Shown one piece after another: positions 8,252 to 17,406 of a stretch of DNA of 64,000 bases. The translations under genes were made by a program, and so were the position numbers. Source of the stretch: Microvirga thermotolerans (lineage in GTDB: Bacteria > Pseudomonadota > Alphaproteobacteria > Rhizobiales > Beijerinckiaceae); assembly GCF_009363855.1 (NCBI RefSeq), contig NZ_CP045423.1:3130001-3194000 (forward strand), given 5' to 3'. Below the pieces are notes generated by a model that was not told the DNA's origin, ran no database searches, and saw only the letters and a list, made by a program, of their open reading frames with translations. How positions within the stretch are numbered: position 1 is the stretch's first letter; each line of letters opens with the position of its first letter.

Positions 8252-9826
8252 ATGCACCGAGCCAACCCCGTTCCGCCTCCCCGGGAGATCGAGCTGAAGC
8301 TCGAATGGGCTGCGGGATCCGTCGCGGACCTGCTGGCCCATCCGCTGCTGCTCCGGGCGGAACCGATGCCCGAGCGCAGCGGAATCCTGCGCGCCACCTA
8401 CTACGACACGCCCGACCTCGCCCTGCGCCGCGCCGGGCTGTCCCTGCGCATCCGGGAGCGCGAGGGCCGCTTCGTCCAGACGCTCAAGGCGGAAGGCGGC
8501 GAGCACGGGCTGGCCCTCGCCCGGGACGAATGGGAATGGCCCCTCGCGGACGGCAATCTCGCTCTCGGCGCGGCGTCGGCGACCCCGCTTGCCGCTCTCC
8601 TGGCCGGCTCCGACCCGGCCGGAAGCCTCGCTCCCGTCTTCACGGTCGAGACGGAGCGGCAGGTGTTCGAGTGCGCCCACGGGGACGCCCTCATCGAGAT
8701 CGGCCTCGACCGGAGCCGGATCGTGGCGGGACCGGAGAGGGCAGAGTTCGCCGAGATCGAGCTGGAACTCCGGCAGGGAGAGGTCGGGCCCCTGTTCGCC
8801 CTGGCGCTGGACCTCGCGGACGCGGCGGCCCTGCGCCTCTCCCTCCTGACCAAATCCGAGCGGGGCTACCGGCTCCGCGGCGTTCCGGAGGCGGAGGCGG
8901 AGCCGGCCCGGGCCACGCCCATCGTCGTGCTGCCGGACTGGAGCAGCGCCGACGCGTTCCGGGCCATCGCCCGCGCCTGCCTTTTCCAGATCGTGAGGAA
9001 CGAGGAGATCGTCAGGCGCGCGAGGTCTCCCGAGGCCCTCCATCAGATGCGGGTGGGAACGCGGCGCCTGAAGGCGGCCGCGGCGATCTTCGAGGACATG
9101 CTCGACGACCGGGACAGCGCAGAGGCGATGGAGGAACTGCGCTGGATCGGGAGGAAGCTCGGCAGGGCGCGCGACATCGACGTTCATGTCGAGACGCTCC
9201 GCAATGCCGGTTCCGGGCTCGACCGGGACGCCCTGGCGAAGGCCGAGGAGGAGCAGGCGCGGGCCTATGCGTCTCTGCTGCGGACCTTCGAGAAGCGCCG
9301 TTTCCGGCACGCGATCCTGCGGCTCGCCGCCTGGATCGAGGCAGGCCGGTGGCAGGGGCGGAAAAAGGCAGGCCCGGCCCGTGCCCTGCCGGCCGGGGAG
9401 AGGGCCCGGAAGGAGCTGGGACGCCGCTGGAAGCGGATCCGCCGGGCCGCCCGGACGCTGGCGGAGGTCGGCGACGGCAGGCGGCACCGCCTGCGCATCC
9501 GCATCAAGGGGCTGCGCTACGGGATCGAGTTCTTCTCGGCGACCTTCGCGGGCAGGAAGGCCGAGCGCCGTCGCAGGGTCATGCTGCCGGTCCTCCAGAA
9601 CCTCCAGGACACCTTAGGCGAACTGAACGATCTCGTCGTGGCGAAGCGGATCCTCGCGGCCTCGGGAGACCGCGAGGCCGCAAGACGCAGGAAGCGGCTC
9701 CTGTCCCGCACGGAGGTCCTGGCCCGCCGGCTGGAGAAGGCGAAGCCCTTCTGGAGCCGCAAGGCGGCGGAAGAGAAGCCTCGCGCCTTGAACAACGCCG
9801 CGGGAGCGCCGATAAGGACCCCATGA
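8252..9826 (+). CDS. CYTH-CHAD domain protein (inorganic triphosphatase-like)
   Basis: 524 aa. The N-terminal CYTH tunnel domain (about 8-210) begins with the signature EIELKLEW (ExExK), followed by [22 protein letters not shown] and further Arg/Lys/Glu ligands. The C-terminal CHAD domain (about 225-500) is helical and His/Arg-rich ([31 protein letters not shown]), a polyphosphate-binding type. The combination is found in bacterial triphosphatases acting on inorganic triphosphate, in a polyphosphate context. It overlaps engB by 4 nt (ATGA). Confidence 0.92.
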   Translation: MHRANPVPPPREIELKLEWAAGSVADLLAHPLLLRAEPMPERSGILRATYYDTPDLALRRAGLSLRIREREGRFVQTLKAEGGEHGLALARDEWEWPLADGNLALGAASATPLAALLAGSDPAGSLAPVFTVETERQVFECAHGDALIEIGLDRSRIVAGPERAEFAEIELELRQGEVGPLFALALDLADAAALRLSLLTKSERGYRLRGVPEAEAEPARATPIVVLPDWSSADAFRAIARACLFQIVRNEEIVRRARSPEALHQMRVGTRRLKAAAAIFEDMLDDRDSAEAMEELRWIGRKLGRARDIDVHVETLRNAGSGLDRDALAKAEEEQARAYASLLRTFEKRRFRHAILRLAAWIEAGRWQGRKKAGPARALPAGERARKELGRRWKRIRRAARTLAEVGDGRRHRLRIRIKGLRYGIEFFSATFAGRKAERRRRVMLPVLQNLQDTLGELNDLVVAKRILAASGDREAARRRKRLLSRTEVLARRLEKAKPFWSRKAAEEKPRALNNAAGAPIRTP

Positions 9827-10479
9827 CAGACACGGCATCCGACATCGACCCCTTCCTCGAAACGGGGCGCAAGCTCTTCGCCGGCAGCGCGGATTTCAAA
9901 TGGGCGGCCGACTCCCTCAAGGCGCTGCCGCCCATGGGCAAGCTGGAGATCGCCTTCGCCGGCCGCTCCAACGTGGGCAAGTCGAGCCTCGTCAACGCCC
10001 TCACCGGGCGCAACACCCTCGCCCGGACCTCCCACACGCCGGGACGGACGCAGCAGCTCAACTTCTTCGAGATCGGGGAGCGGTTCCACCTCGTGGACAT
10101 GCCCGGCTACGGCTATGCCGCGGTGGAGAAGGAGAAGGTCCAGGCCTGGACGCAGCTGATCCACGACTACCTGCGAGGCCGCGCGAGCCTCGCCCGCGTC
10201 TATGTCCTGATCGACGCCCGCCACGGCATCAAGCCCGTCGACGAGAAGGTCCTGGAGACCCTCGACAAGGCCGCCGTCTCCTATCAGATCGTGCTGACGA
10301 AGGCGGACGAGCTGAAGAAGGGCGAGATCGAGAAGCGGATCGCCGACACGGCCGCGAAGATCGCCAAGCGCGCCGCGGCCTTTCCGGTGATCGTGCCCAC
10401 CTCGAGCCGCACGGGCGCGGGCATTCCGGAACTGCGCGCGCAGATCGCCCGCCTCCTCAGCGAGCGGGGCGAGGCGTGA
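9823..10479 (+). CDS. engB: Ribosome biogenesis GTP-binding protein EngB (YsxC/YihA)
   Basis: 218 aa TRAFAC-class GTPase needed for large-subunit assembly. G1 is GRSNVGKS (47-54), G3 is DMPGYG (92-97), G4 is TKAD (159-162), and SSRTGAGI near the end fits the G5 region. N-terminal extension [17 protein letters not shown] is typical of alphaproteobacterial EngB. The start ATG at 9823 overlaps the upstream stop; a longer in-frame reading back to 8197 is only an open antisense-like frame. The stop overlaps the next gene start (GTGA). Confidence 0.97.
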   Translation: MTDTASDIDPFLETGRKLFAGSADFKWAADSLKALPPMGKLEIAFAGRSNVGKSSLVNALTGRNTLARTSHTPGRTQQLNFFEIGERFHLVDMPGYGYAAVEKEKVQAWTQLIHDYLRGRASLARVYVLIDARHGIKPVDEKVLETLDKAAVSYQIVLTKADELKKGEIEKRIADTAAKIAKRAAAFPVIVPTSSRTGAGIPELRAQIARLLSERGEA

Positions 10480-10847
10480 GCTTCGCCGACCGCCTCCCGG
10501 TCGTCGCGGCGGGCCTGTCCGGCTGCCTGGGCGTTGCCCTGTCCGCGGCCGCCTCGCACCTGACCGGGGGCGGCCAGCTGCAGACCGCGGCCCAGTTCCT
10601 CCTGTTCCACGCCCCCGCCCTTCTCGCCATCCCGGCGCTCGCCGCCTCCAGCCTGCTCCACCCCCGGCTGGCGCGGGCGGCGGGCGTGCTTCTCGTCCTG
10701 GGCCTCGCCCTCTTCTGCGGCGACCTCTCCCGCCGCGCCTTCGCCGGTCTTTCCCTCGCGCCCATGGCGGCTCCCGCGGGGGGCCTTCTCCTCATGGCCG
10801 GCTGGCTCGCGACGGCACTCGCCGGGATTCTTCGCCCGCGGCGGTGA
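10476..10847 (+). CDS. DUF423 family small membrane protein
   Basis: 123 aa, four predicted hydrophobic segments, with the family pattern: a small-residue first helix ([18 protein letters not shown]), a middle [11 protein letters not shown] segment and a final [17 protein letters not shown]. It corresponds to the YgdD/YwdK type. Function is unknown. Starts at GTG 10476, overlapping the engB stop by 4 nt, so it belongs to the CHAD-engB transcript. Confidence 0.85.
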   Translation: MSFADRLPVVAAGLSGCLGVALSAAASHLTGGGQLQTAAQFLLFHAPALLAIPALAASSLLHPRLARAAGVLLVLGLALFCGDLSRRAFAGLSLAPMAAPAGGLLLMAGWLATALAGILRPRR

Positions 10848-10921
10848 AGTCCCTGTTTGCAGAGCCGCCCCCTTCGGCTAGAACCCTCGCCGTTCCGTTC
10901 ACTCACCCGCCGGGGCCGTTC

Positions 10922-11836
10922 ATGTCCAGTTCCAACCCCGCAGCCCAGCAGCTGCCCGACGTCCATGTCCAAGCCGAAGTGCTGGTCCAGGCTCTCCCGC
11001 ACATGCAGCGCTACGACCAGCAGGTCGTGGTCATCAAGTACGGCGGCCATGCCATGGGCGACCGGGCCGCGGCGGAGGATTTCGCGGAGGACGTGGTCCT
11101 TCTCGAGCAGGCGGGAATCAAGCCCATCGTGGTGCATGGGGGCGGGCCGCAGATCGGCCGGATGCTCGACAAGCTCGGCATCAAGTCCGAGTTCAAGGGC
11201 GGCCTGCGGGTCACCGATTCCGCGACCGTCGAGGTGGTCGAGATGGTGCTCGCCGGCTCCATCAACAAGCAGATCGTCGGCTGGATCAGCGCGGAGGGCG
11301 GCAAGGCGGTCGGCCTGTGCGGCAAGGACGGCAACATGGTCACCGCCCGCAAGGTGACCCGCACCGTCGTGGACCCGGACTCGAACATCGAGAAGGTGGT
11401 GGACCTCGGCTTCGTCGGCGAGCCGGAATCGGTCAACCGCTCCGTGCTGGACCAGGTGCTCAGCGCCGAGCTGATCCCGGTCCTCGCCCCCGTGGCCGTG
11501 GGCCGCGACGGGCATACCTACAACGTCAACGCGGACACCTTCGCCGGCGCCATCGCGGGCGCCATGATGGCGAAGCGCCTGCTCCTCCTGACCGACGTGC
11601 CCGGCGTCCTCGACAAGAACAAGAACCTCATCCCCGAGATGACCATCGACGACTGCCGCCGCCTGATCGCCGACGGCACCATCACCGACGGCATGATCCC
11701 GAAGATCGAGACCTGCATCTATGCCCTGGAGCGGGGCGTGGAGGCGGTCGTCATCCTCGACGGCAAGGTGCCTCACGCCGTGCTGCTCGAGCTCTTCACG
11801 GACCACGGCGCCGGCACCCTCATCCGGCGGGGGTAA
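10922..11836 (+). CDS. argB: Acetylglutamate kinase
   Basis: 304 aa amino-acid kinase for the second step of arginine synthesis, phosphorylating N-acetyl-L-glutamate. Conserved parts: [11 protein letters not shown] (phosphate-binding Lys and Gly), [20 protein letters not shown] (acetylglutamate site), [12 protein letters not shown] and [10 protein letters not shown]. The N-terminal helix (about 1-30) before the first strand is the type found in arginine-inhibited hexameric enzymes. The start ATG at 10922 gives the usual length; a reading from GTG 10844 would overlap the DUF423 gene. A 10-bp perfect hairpin follows. Confidence 0.97.
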   Translation: MSSSNPAAQQLPDVHVQAEVLVQALPHMQRYDQQVVVIKYGGHAMGDRAAAEDFAEDVVLLEQAGIKPIVVHGGGPQIGRMLDKLGIKSEFKGGLRVTDSATVEVVEMVLAGSINKQIVGWISAEGGKAVGLCGKDGNMVTARKVTRTVVDPDSNIEKVVDLGFVGEPESVNRSVLDQVLSAELIPVLAPVAVGRDGHTYNVNADTFAGAIAGAMMAKRLLLLTDVPGVLDKNKNLIPEMTIDDCRRLIADGTITDGMIPKIETCIYALERGVEAVVILDGKVPHAVLLELFTDHGAGTLIRRG

Positions 11837-11875
11837 CACCCTTCAAATCCGCGCCGTCCACGCCTATATCGTCGG

Positions 11876-11898
11876 AATGGGGCCGCATCGGCCCCATT
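11876..11898 (+). repeat. Perfect hairpin between argB and the HAD gene
   Basis: AATGGGGCCG, loop CAT, CGGCCCCATT: ten perfect base pairs ending 16 nt before the HAD gene ATG. No T tract follows, so it may be an RNA stability or attenuation element rather than a terminator. Confidence 0.6.
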
Positions 11899-11914
11899 GC
11901 CATCTCTGGGTGCC

Positions 11915-12646
11915 ATGAAAGCTCTGCCGGTCGACGACAACCCGTCCTTTAGGGAAGCGCGAAGCTTCTCCCATGTGGACACATGGATCTTCGACCTCGA
12001 CAATACGCTCTATCCCCATACCTCGCGGATCTGGCCGCAGGTGGACGAGCGGATTACCCTGTATATCTCCGAGCTCTTCGGCATCGACGGCCTTTCGGCA
12101 CGGGCGCTTCAGAAGTATTTCTACCACAAGTACGGTACCACCCTGCGGGCCCTGATCGACGAATACGACGTCGATCCTTACGACTTCCTGGACTTCGCCC
12201 ACGACATCGACCACACCGACATCGCCCTCGACGAACGCCTGGGCGCGGCCATCGAGAAGCTTCCGGGCCGGAAGCTCATCCTCACCAACGGCTCGCGCAA
12301 GCATGCCGAGAACGTGGCCAGGAAGATCGGCATTCTCGACCATTTCGATGACGTGTTCGACATCGCGGCGGCGAATTTCGTGCCCAAGCCGGACCGCAGG
12401 GCCTACGAGAGCTTCCTCGAAAAGCATGCGGTCGAGCCCGCGCGGGCGGCCATGTTCGAGGACATCGCCAAGAACCTCGTCGTCCCGCACGATCTGGGCA
12501 TGACGACCACCCTGGTCGTGCCCCGCACCGCCGATCCTTTCCGGGAGGAGTTCGAGCAGGAGGCCGTGAGGGCCCCCCATATCGACCACGTCACCGACGA
12601 CTTGGCGGGATTCCTCCACGAGCAGGTCCTGCCCTCGGGACGCTGA
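11915..12646 (+). CDS. HAD-family pyrimidine 5'-nucleotidase
   Basis: 243 aa. HAD motif I is FDLDNTLYP (nucleophile Asp), motif II is LTNGSR, and motif III/IV is KPDRRAY with FEDIAKN. The cap segment QKYFYHKYGTTLRAL matches SDT1/PHM8-type pyrimidine 5'-nucleotidases. It should dephosphorylate UMP/CMP-like monophosphates. Start chosen at ATG 11915; a TTG at 11897 would add six residues and sits inside the hairpin. It is not close to the nucleoside block in this window. Confidence 0.87.
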   Translation: MKALPVDDNPSFREARSFSHVDTWIFDLDNTLYPHTSRIWPQVDERITLYISELFGIDGLSARALQKYFYHKYGTTLRALIDEYDVDPYDFLDFAHDIDHTDIALDERLGAAIEKLPGRKLILTNGSRKHAENVARKIGILDHFDDVFDIAAANFVPKPDRRAYESFLEKHAVEPARAAMFEDIAKNLVVPHDLGMTTTLVVPRTADPFREEFEQEAVRAPHIDHVTDDLAGFLHEQVLPSGR

Positions 12647-12673
12647 CGGCCATGGGGCCTTTTGCCCGACTCA

Positions 12674-12702
12674 TTGAAACGTTATCTCATATGAAATAGG
12701 TT
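12674..12702 (+). promoter_or_regulatory. Possible promoter of the RTX gene
   Basis: TTGAAA (12674-12679), 17 bases and TAGGTT (12697-12702), in a short AT-richer gap ahead of the RTX gene. Weak -10. Confidence 0.35.
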
Positions 12703-12734
12703 GTGCGGGTATCCCTTTCCCGAGGACCGTGCCC

Positions 12735-14855
12735 GTGCCCACCTACGATCCAACGACCAAGACCTACATCCTTACGGAAGAGGAGCAGAATTATGCCCTC
12801 GCCGAAGACGATTTCGATGTTCACATCACCGGCAATGCCCTCGACAACATCCTGACCGGGAACGGCACCGACAATCGGCTCGACGGCAACGGCGGCAGGG
12901 ATACCCTGATAGGAGGCGCGGGCGACGACCGCTATGTTCTCAGGTCGGTCGACGTCACGATCACGGAGCTGGCCGACGAGGGCGACGATCTCATCATCTC
13001 CTATATCGATGTCGACCTGAACGACCACGCCAACGTGGAGCATGCGATCCTGGACGGCACCGCTCTCCACGCCACGGGAAGCAGCGGGAGCAACCAGATC
13101 TACGGGAACGGCCTCGCGAACATCCTCGACGGCGGAGAAGGCGACGACATTCTGGAGAGTGCGGGCGGCAACGACACACTCGACGGTGGCAGGGGCGCCG
13201 ATCAGATGACCGGAGGGCTCGGCGACGACGTCTACGTCGTCGACGATCTCAACGACATCGTCGTCGAAGCGGAAGGCGGAGGAACCGACAGGGTCGAGGC
13301 TCTCATCGGCTTCAGCCTGGCGCCTCTGGCTCACATCGAGAACCTCACGCTCATCGGCACGGGGAGCATCGACGGCACCGGCAACGAGCTCGTCAACGTC
13401 ATCGTCGGCAACGGCGGGAACAACATCCTCGACGGAAAGGCGGGCTCGGACCGGCTGGAGGGCGGCGCGGGCAACGACACCTACGTCATCGACGCGGACG
13501 ATACTCTGCTCGAGGGGGAGAACGGCGGCACCGACACCGTCAGGATCACCGATGCCTATGCCCCGGCCACGTACACACTCTCGGACAATTTCGAGAACCT
13601 CGCCGTCGCGGGCGCCCGGGACTTCACGGCGACCGGCAATGCCCTCAACAACAACCTGACCGGCAGCGGCGGCGCCGACACGTTCAAGGGCGAGGACGGC
13701 AACGACACGCTCGACGGCGGCGGCGGAGCCGACCACCTGGAGGGCGGCAAGGGCGACGACATGCTCCTCGGCGGCGCAGGCGCCGACATGATGATCGGCG
13801 GACTCGGCAACGACCTCTACTTCGTCGACTCCTCCGGCGACACGGTGACGGAGGAGGCAGGCGGCGGCGCCTTCGACCGGGTGATCGCGAAGGTCAGCTA
13901 TGCCCTCACCGCGAACGTGGAGTACCTCGCGCTCGAGAATGCCGGCGGCAACATCAACGGCACCGGCAACGCCCTCGACAACACGATGTTCGGCAACGGC
14001 GGGAGCAACGTCCTCGACGGCGGCGCGGGCCGCGACCAGCTCTACGGCGCGACGGGCGCCGACACGGTCCACGGCGGCGACGGCGACGACAGCATTCACG
14101 AAGCCGGCGGCGACAACGACATGCTGTACGGCGATGCGGGGAACGACAGCCTGGAGGGCGAGGGCGGCGACGACCTTCTCGACGGGGGCACGGGAGCCGA
14201 CAGCCTCAAGGGCGGCGCAGGCAACGACACCTATGTCGTCGACAGCTCCGCCGACCTCGTGACCGAGACGGCAGGCGGCGGCTTCGACACCGTCCAGGCG
14301 GGCGCGAGCTTCGCCCTGGCGCTCGACGCCGAGGTGGAAGCGCTCACGGCGATGGGGAAAGGCGCCCTCGATCTTTCCGGCAGCGACACCGCCAACGCTC
14401 TGCTGGGCAATGCCGCTGCCAACAGGCTGAGGGGCAATGGCGGCAACGACACGATCTCCGGCCAGGGCGGCAAGGACAGGCTCTCCGGCGGCCTCGGCAA
14501 CGACGTGCTCACCGGCGGGTCGGACAGTGACGTGTTCGTGTTCGACGCGGCGCCGAACCGGAAGGCCAACCTCGACAGGATTGTCGACTTCAACGTGAGG
14601 GACGACACGATCTGGCTCGACAATGCGGTGTTCCGGAAGCTCGGCAAGGGCACGGAAGCGAAGCCCGGCAAGCTGAACAAGGGGTTCTTCACCATCGGCA
14701 GCAAGGCCAAGGACAAGAACGACTTCCTCGTCTACGACAGCAAGAAGGGCGTGCTCTTCTACGATCTCGACGGCTCCGGCAAGGGCAAGGCCGTCGAGAT
14801 CGCAAGCCTCAAGAAGGGGCTGAAGATGACGGAGCTCGATTTCTTCGTCGTCTGA
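12735..14855 (+). CDS. RTX (hemolysin-type calcium-binding repeat) protein, likely type I secreted
   Basis: 706 aa, acidic, almost entirely repeats. Blocks of GGxGxDxLx nonapeptides (e.g. LEGGAGNDTY, LDGGTGADSLKGG) alternate four to five times with a linker unit of about 60-80 residues of the form VVD..DxVxExxGGGxDxV...VExLxLxG...GTGN. The nonapeptides bind calcium as a beta-roll after export. No catalytic or adhesion domain is recognisable. The last 110 residues (IVDFNVRDDTIWLDN to FFVV) look like a type I secretion end with a hydrophobic terminus. The start is taken at the second GTG (12735), because CGAGGA at 12721-12726 is well spaced for it and too close to the GTG at 12729. No type I exporter genes lie in the window. 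Confidence 0.9.
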   Translation: MPTYDPTTKTYILTEEEQNYALAEDDFDVHITGNALDNILTGNGTDNRLDGNGGRDTLIGGAGDDRYVLRSVDVTITELADEGDDLIISYIDVDLNDHANVEHAILDGTALHATGSSGSNQIYGNGLANILDGGEGDDILESAGGNDTLDGGRGADQMTGGLGDDVYVVDDLNDIVVEAEGGGTDRVEALIGFSLAPLAHIENLTLIGTGSIDGTGNELVNVIVGNGGNNILDGKAGSDRLEGGAGNDTYVIDADDTLLEGENGGTDTVRITDAYAPATYTLSDNFENLAVAGARDFTATGNALNNNLTGSGGADTFKGEDGNDTLDGGGGADHLEGGKGDDMLLGGAGADMMIGGLGNDLYFVDSSGDTVTEEAGGGAFDRVIAKVSYALTANVEYLALENAGGNINGTGNALDNTMFGNGGSNVLDGGAGRDQLYGATGADTVHGGDGDDSIHEAGGDNDMLYGDAGNDSLEGEGGDDLLDGGTGADSLKGGAGNDTYVVDSSADLVTETAGGGFDTVQAGASFALALDAEVEALTAMGKGALDLSGSDTANALLGNAAANRLRGNGGNDTISGQGGKDRLSGGLGNDVLTGGSDSDVFVFDAAPNRKANLDRIVDFNVRDDTIWLDNAVFRKLGKGTEAKPGKLNKGFFTIGSKAKDKNDFLVYDSKKGVLFYDLDGSGKGKAVEIASLKKGLKMTELDFFVV

Positions 14856-14878
14856 GCGTGACCCCTGCGCCGGCACGG

Positions 14879-14904
14879 AAAAGGCGGCCGCGAGGCCGCC
14901 TTTT
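14879..14904. terminator. Bidirectional terminator between the RTX and DUF892 genes
   Basis: AAAAGGCGGCC, loop GCGA, GGCCGCCTTTT: eleven perfect pairs with an A tract on one side and a T tract on the other. It sits between convergent genes and should serve both strands. Confidence 0.9.
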
Positions 14905-14927
14905 CCGTCTATCGGGTCGCAGAGGCG

Positions 14928-15431
14928 TCAAGCCGCGCGGGTGTTGATCTTGCTCTCGGCGATACGGTTGAGCTTCTGGTCCGTGGCGCGCTCCTGCTCG
15001 AGGATCTGGTGCAGGACACTCGCGCAGTCCTCGCGGCCGAGTTGCTTCGCCCAGGCGGTCAGGGTGCCGTAGCGGGTGATCTCGTAATGCTCCACGGCCT
15101 GCGCGGCGGCCAGAAGCGCGGCATCGAGCACCTGCGGATCATCGATGTCGCCCGCGATGTCCTGCGCCTCGTCGATGATCCCGTCGATGGCCGGGCAGGT
15201 CGCGCCCTTGGGATCGTGGCCGTGCATCCGGAAGACCTGCTCGACCATCTGGATCTGGTGCTCGGTCTCCGCGAGATGGGTCTGGAAAGCCTGCTTCAGC
15301 TGCTGATCGCTCGCCTTGGCGATCATCTCGGGCAGCGCCTTCGTGATCTGCTGCTCCGCATAGTAGATGTCCTGGAGAGTGTGGATGAACAGGTCATCCA
15401 GCGTCTTGATGTCCTTCGACAAGAGACCCAT
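14928..15431 (-). CDS. DUF892 (YciE/YciF) ferritin-like stress protein
   Basis: 167 aa four-helix protein of the YciF family: MGLLSKDIKTLDDLFIHTLQDIYYAEQQI (read in parts) at the N-terminus, Glu and His metal-ligand positions in AETEHQIQMVEQVF, AVEHYEITRYGTL and the late EQERATDQKL. Members are induced by stress and have a ferritin-like di-iron core; biochemical role is poorly defined. A GGAAC-N16-CGTT element upstream suggests control by the general stress sigma factor EcfG. ATG at 15431. Confidence 0.93.
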   Translation of the reverse strand: MGLLSKDIKTLDDLFIHTLQDIYYAEQQITKALPEMIAKASDQQLKQAFQTHLAETEHQIQMVEQVFRMHGHDPKGATCPAIDGIIDEAQDIAGDIDDPQVLDAALLAAAQAVEHYEITRYGTLTAWAKQLGREDCASVLHQILEQERATDQKLNRIAESKINTRAA

Positions 15432-15502
15432 GGCGCATATCCTTAGCAGTTGGAGGAGCCGGCGCGCGGCACTCGCGCGGATCGTAGCATTGACGGTTCA
15501 AG

Positions 15503-15527
15503 AACGTCCTGCGCCGGGCCCAGTTCC
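15503..15527 (-). promoter_or_regulatory. EcfG-type (general stress sigma factor) promoter for DUF892
   Basis: On the minus strand GGAAC (15527-15523), 16 bases, then CGTT (15506-15503), about 70 nt upstream of the ATG. This matches the published alphaproteobacterial EcfG consensus (GGAAC, 16-17 nt, CGTT) exactly. Confidence 0.65.
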
Positions 15528-15583
15528 GATTCCGGCAGGCGATTCCGAGGACCCTGAACGCGGCCGGCGCGGCCTCGAGGCGC

Positions 15584-16771
15584 TCACTCCACGGCGCGCA
15601 GGCCCGGTCCGTGGAGCCTGATCCATTCGGCCTTCGCCTCCGCCGCCCCCTCCTCGAAGTCGAGGGTCTCGATCTTCTGGCCGCGCTTGACGATCTTCTC
15701 CGTCGAGACCCGGATCTGCGTCACGTCCTCCTGCGCCTGGCGGAAATGGGCGTCGAGCTTGGCCACGCGCCCGCTGAGGCGCTCCACGTCCTCCAGCAGC
15801 TTCTGCACCTCCACCTGGATGACATGCGCCTCCTCGCGGATGCGGGCGTCGCGCACGAGCGACTGCATGACCTGAATCGCGAGGGCGAGCAGGGACGGAG
15901 ACACGATGACGATGCGCGCGCGGTGCGCCTTCTGGACCACGTCCTCGAAATGCTCCGCGAGATCCGCATAGATCGACTCCGCCGGCACGAACATGATCGC
16001 GATGTCCTGCGTCTCGCCGGGAATGAGGTATTTCTCGGCGATGTCACGTACATGGACCAGGACGTCGTTCCTGACCCTCGCGGCGGCCCTCGCCCTCCCC
16101 TCGTCGTCCCGCGCCTCGCGGAACTGGGTGAAGGCCTCGAGGGGGAACTTGGCGTCCACCACGAGGCCCCGGCTGTCGCCGGGCAGGCGCACCAGGCAGT
16201 CGGGCCGCATCCGGTTCGAGAGGGTCGGCTGGAACTCGAAGGCGCCGCTCGGAAGCCCGTCCCGAACGATCGCCTCCATGCGGCCCTGCCCGTAGGCGCC
16301 CCGGGCCTGCTTGTTGGCGAGAACGTCCTTGAGGCCGACGATCTCGCCCGTGAGGTCCTTGAGATTGCGCTGCGCGGCGTCGATCACGGCGAGACGCTCG
16401 TTGAGCCGCGACAGGCTCTCCGCCTGGTGGCGCGTCGTCGCCTCCAGCCCCTGGCCGACCCGGTGCTGCAGCCCGTCGATGCGCTCGGAGATGAGGCGCA
16501 CGAAATCGCTCTGCCGGGTGCCGAACACCTCCGCGATGGTCTGCATCCTCCCCGTCATCTCGGCCTGGATCCGGGTCAGCTCGGCCATCTTGTCATCCAT
16601 CTCCCGCGCCCTCTCCGCGGCCATGGCGGCCTCCAGCGCTCGCTCCCGCCTGCTGCGCAGGAAGAGGACGGTCAGGACGACGAGGAGCAGGAGGCAGCCG
16701 GCGGCGGCTCCGGCCAGCAATTTCCCGAGCGGCATGGCCAGGGAGCCGAACAGGACAACGGGATCGTTCAT
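15584..16771 (-). CDS. rmuC: DNA recombination protein RmuC
   Basis: 395 aa. An N-terminal membrane anchor (about 14-40) and a coiled coil (about 45-145, with [17 protein letters not shown]) precede the nuclease-like RmuC domain: [36 protein letters not shown] and [13 protein letters not shown], including the Asp/Lys of a PD-(D/E)xK-like fold. RmuC limits inversions at short inverted repeats. The start is the ATG at 16771; the upstream in-frame reading runs through the tandem 14-bp repeats. Divergent from def. Confidence 0.95.
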   Translation of the reverse strand: MNDPVVLFGSLAMPLGKLLAGAAAGCLLLLVVLTVLFLRSRRERALEAAMAAERAREMDDKMAELTRIQAEMTGRMQTIAEVFGTRQSDFVRLISERIDGLQHRVGQGLEATTRHQAESLSRLNERLAVIDAAQRNLKDLTGEIVGLKDVLANKQARGAYGQGRMEAIVRDGLPSGAFEFQPTLSNRMRPDCLVRLPGDSRGLVVDAKFPLEAFTQFREARDDEGRARAAARVRNDVLVHVRDIAEKYLIPGETQDIAIMFVPAESIYADLAEHFEDVVQKAHRARIVIVSPSLLALAIQVMQSLVRDARIREEAHVIQVEVQKLLEDVERLSGRVAKLDAHFRQAQEDVTQIRVSTEKIVKRGQKIETLDFEEGAAEAKAEWIRLHGPGLRAVE

Positions 16772-16776
16772 GGGGC

Positions 16777-16818
16777 AAGGTTCCGGTTGCAAGGTTCCGG
16801 TTGCAAGGTTCCGATTGA
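16777..16818 (+). repeat. Three tandem 14-bp repeats
   Basis: AAGGTTCCGGTTGC at 16777-16790 and 16791-16804, and a variant AAGGTTCCGATTGA at 16805-16818. The array lies in the gap between the divergent rmuC and def, only 6 nt from the rmuC start codon, so it covers the rmuC ribosome-binding region. Confidence 0.9.
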
Positions 16819-16847
16819 CGGAATCATCCGAACATATGACGAACGAT

Positions 16848-16876
16848 TTGACCATCCCGGCGCAACCCCTTATCTC
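16848..16876 (+). promoter_or_regulatory. Probable def promoter, implying a very short or absent leader
   Basis: TTGACC (16848-16853), a 17-base spacer and TATCTC (16871-16876). The expected transcription start falls at about 16882-16885, at or just before the ATG (16885). No Shine-Dalgarno is visible. Confidence 0.5.
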
Positions 16877-16884
16877 CGCCCATC

Positions 16885-17406
16885 ATGACGATCAGACCCC
16901 TCGTAATTCTGCCCGATCCCAAGCTCCGGCTGGTTTCCGAGCCCGTGCAGGCGATCACGGACGAGATCCGGACCCTCGCCGAGGACATGCTCGAGACCAT
17001 GTACGATGCGCCGGGCGTCGGCCTCGCGGCGATCCAGATCGGCGTTCCCCTGCGGGTGGTCACCATCGACGTGTCGAAATCGGAGACCGAGCGGCAGCCG
17101 ATGGTGCTCATCAATCCCGAGATCACCTGGGCTTCCGAGGAGAAGCGCACCTACGAGGAAGGCTGCCTGTCGATTCCCGAATATTACGAGGAGGTGGAGC
17201 GTCCGGACCGGGTGCGGTTCCGCTACATGAACCTCGACGGCGAGACCGTCGAGCAGGAGGCCGGGGACCTGCTCGCGACCTGCGTGCAGCACGAGATCGA
17301 CCACCTCAACGGGGTCCTCTTCATCGACTACCTCTCCAAGCTCAAGCGCGACCGGGTGATGACCAAGTTCCGCAAGGCGGCGAGGCGCGAGGCCAGCGGC
17401 GCATGA
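16885..17406 (+). CDS. def: Peptide deformylase
   Basis: 173 aa metalloenzyme removing the formyl group from nascent N-terminal Met. All three class motifs are present: [10 protein letters not shown] (43-52), EGCLSIP (Cys94 metal ligand) and QHEIDHL (His136, Glu137, His140). First gene of def-fmt-truA; the stop overlaps the fmt start by 4 nt. The gene has no visible ribosome-binding site and a promoter very close by, see findings. Confidence 0.98.
   Translation: MTIRPLVILPDPKLRLVSEPVQAITDEIRTLAEDMLETMYDAPGVGLAAIQIGVPLRVVTIDVSKSETERQPMVLINPEITWASEEKRTYEEGCLSIPEYYEEVERPDRVRFRYMNLDGETVEQEAGDLLATCVQHEIDHLNGVLFIDYLSKLKRDRVMTKFRKAARREASGA

Noticed and set aside
6620-9487. 955-codon minus-strand frame through the acetyltransferase, nudK and CYTH-CHAD regions
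   Set aside because: Overlaps three well supported genes and has no recognisable domain.
8197-9822. N-terminal extension of engB from 8197
   Set aside because: That part is in a different frame of the CYTH-CHAD gene; engB homology begins only at 9823.
12687-14876. 729-codon minus-strand frame opposite the RTX gene
   Set aside because: Its Val/Ala repeats mirror the GGxGxD repeats of the RTX gene in the complementary frame.
16777-16818. CRISPR array
   Set aside because: Direct tandem 14-mers without spacers, only three units.
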